5,826 nt of DNA, taken from NCBI GenBank assembly GCA_020429465.1, contig JAGQLH010000080.1, positions 1 to 5,826 on the forward strand, written 5' to 3'. The notes beneath the pieces are model-generated. The model did no database searches. It was given only the letters and a program-made list of their open reading frames with translations, and had not been told where the DNA came from. This document shows positions 5,689 to 5,826 of this stretch, piece by piece (position 1 is the stretch's first letter; every line of letters begins with the position of its first letter). The translations under genes were made by a program, and so were the position numbers. This stretch comes from Candidatus Dojkabacteria bacterium (lineage in GTDB: Bacteria > Patescibacteriota > Dojkabacteria > B142 > WJKM01).

Positions 5689-5826
5689 ATGCACTATAAA
5701 CTTCTTGAAGCTACTTTGTCATTTGCAATTTTTACTACAGGATTAGTTGATATTACATGTCCAATTCTTCATATCCGTTATTTTGTAGATGATGTGAAAA
5801 TTATTCAGGTTGTTCTGAGTAGGTTC
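5689..5826 (+). CDS. Start of a possible gene cut by the window end (unknown product)
   Basis: From the ATG at 5689 the frame stays open for 46 codons to the last base. The translation starts MHYKLLEATLSFAIF and continues with a hydrophobic segment (about residues 9-28) and then a Val/Ile-rich stretch with VDDVKIIQVV. The in-frame stop before it is TAA at 5674, and this is the first ATG after that stop. There is no Shine-Dalgarno site. The same gene-free strip has no competing open frame on the - strand. An open run of this length can arise by chance in AT-rich DNA, and the product cannot be named. Confidence 0.42.
   Translation, partial: MHYKLLEATLSFAIFTTGLVDITCPILHIRYFVDDVKIIQVVLSRF

Noticed and set aside
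5645..5689. Small open frame from ATG at 5645
   Set aside because: It is only 14 codons long, stops at TAA (5687-5689), has no Shine-Dalgarno site at correct spacing, and shows no recognisable leader-peptide features.

Overview
The window is AT-rich and gene-dense, with every supported gene on the + strand. It looks like a piece of a small-genome uncultured bacterium, most plausibly a member of the Candidate Phyla Radiation (Patescibacteria). The reasons are the low GC, the weak or missing Shine-Dalgarno sites at several starts, a large Cys-containing surface protein with SdrD-B/Cna-B-like repeats, and a variant sorting-type tail. Stops are TAA, TAA, TAG and TAA, and no in-frame TGA occurs in about 1,800 codons. 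The standard bacterial code therefore fits, and the TGA=Gly code of Gracilibacteria does not. The lineage call is inference.

Layout. (1) Positions 1-2705 hold the 3' part, about 900 residues, of a large exported surface protein. Its frame is already open at the window edge. In order it has a Cys-rich region, a fibronectin-III-like region, a Thr-Pro linker, five repeats of about 115 residues, and a C-terminal LVRTG / hydrophobic / Arg-Lys-Lys tail. (2) A strong rho-independent terminator follows at 2758-2799, only 11 nt before the next start codon. (3) Positions 2811-4603 hold two tightly coupled genes separated by 2 nt. The first is a divergent PP2C/PPM-type Ser/Thr phosphatase that keeps its metal-binding aspartates. 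The second is a shorter relative in which each alignable metal-binding aspartate is lost, so it is a predicted pseudophosphatase. (4) A good sigma70-type promoter (TTGAAT-17-TATAAT) straddles the end of that gene and drives a predicted exported, probably lipid-anchored protein at 4643-5569 with no recognised domain. (5) The last 257 nt contain a perfect 9-bp inverted repeat and the start of a possible further gene that runs off the window.

How it may work together. The phosphatase and pseudophosphatase pair is the most notable element: an apparently intact enzyme co-translated with an inactive paralogue suggests a regulatory heteromer. The flanking genes encode cell-surface proteins but have their own transcription signals (terminator before the pair, promoter after it), so any link between the phosphatase pair and the surface proteins is only suggested by proximity.
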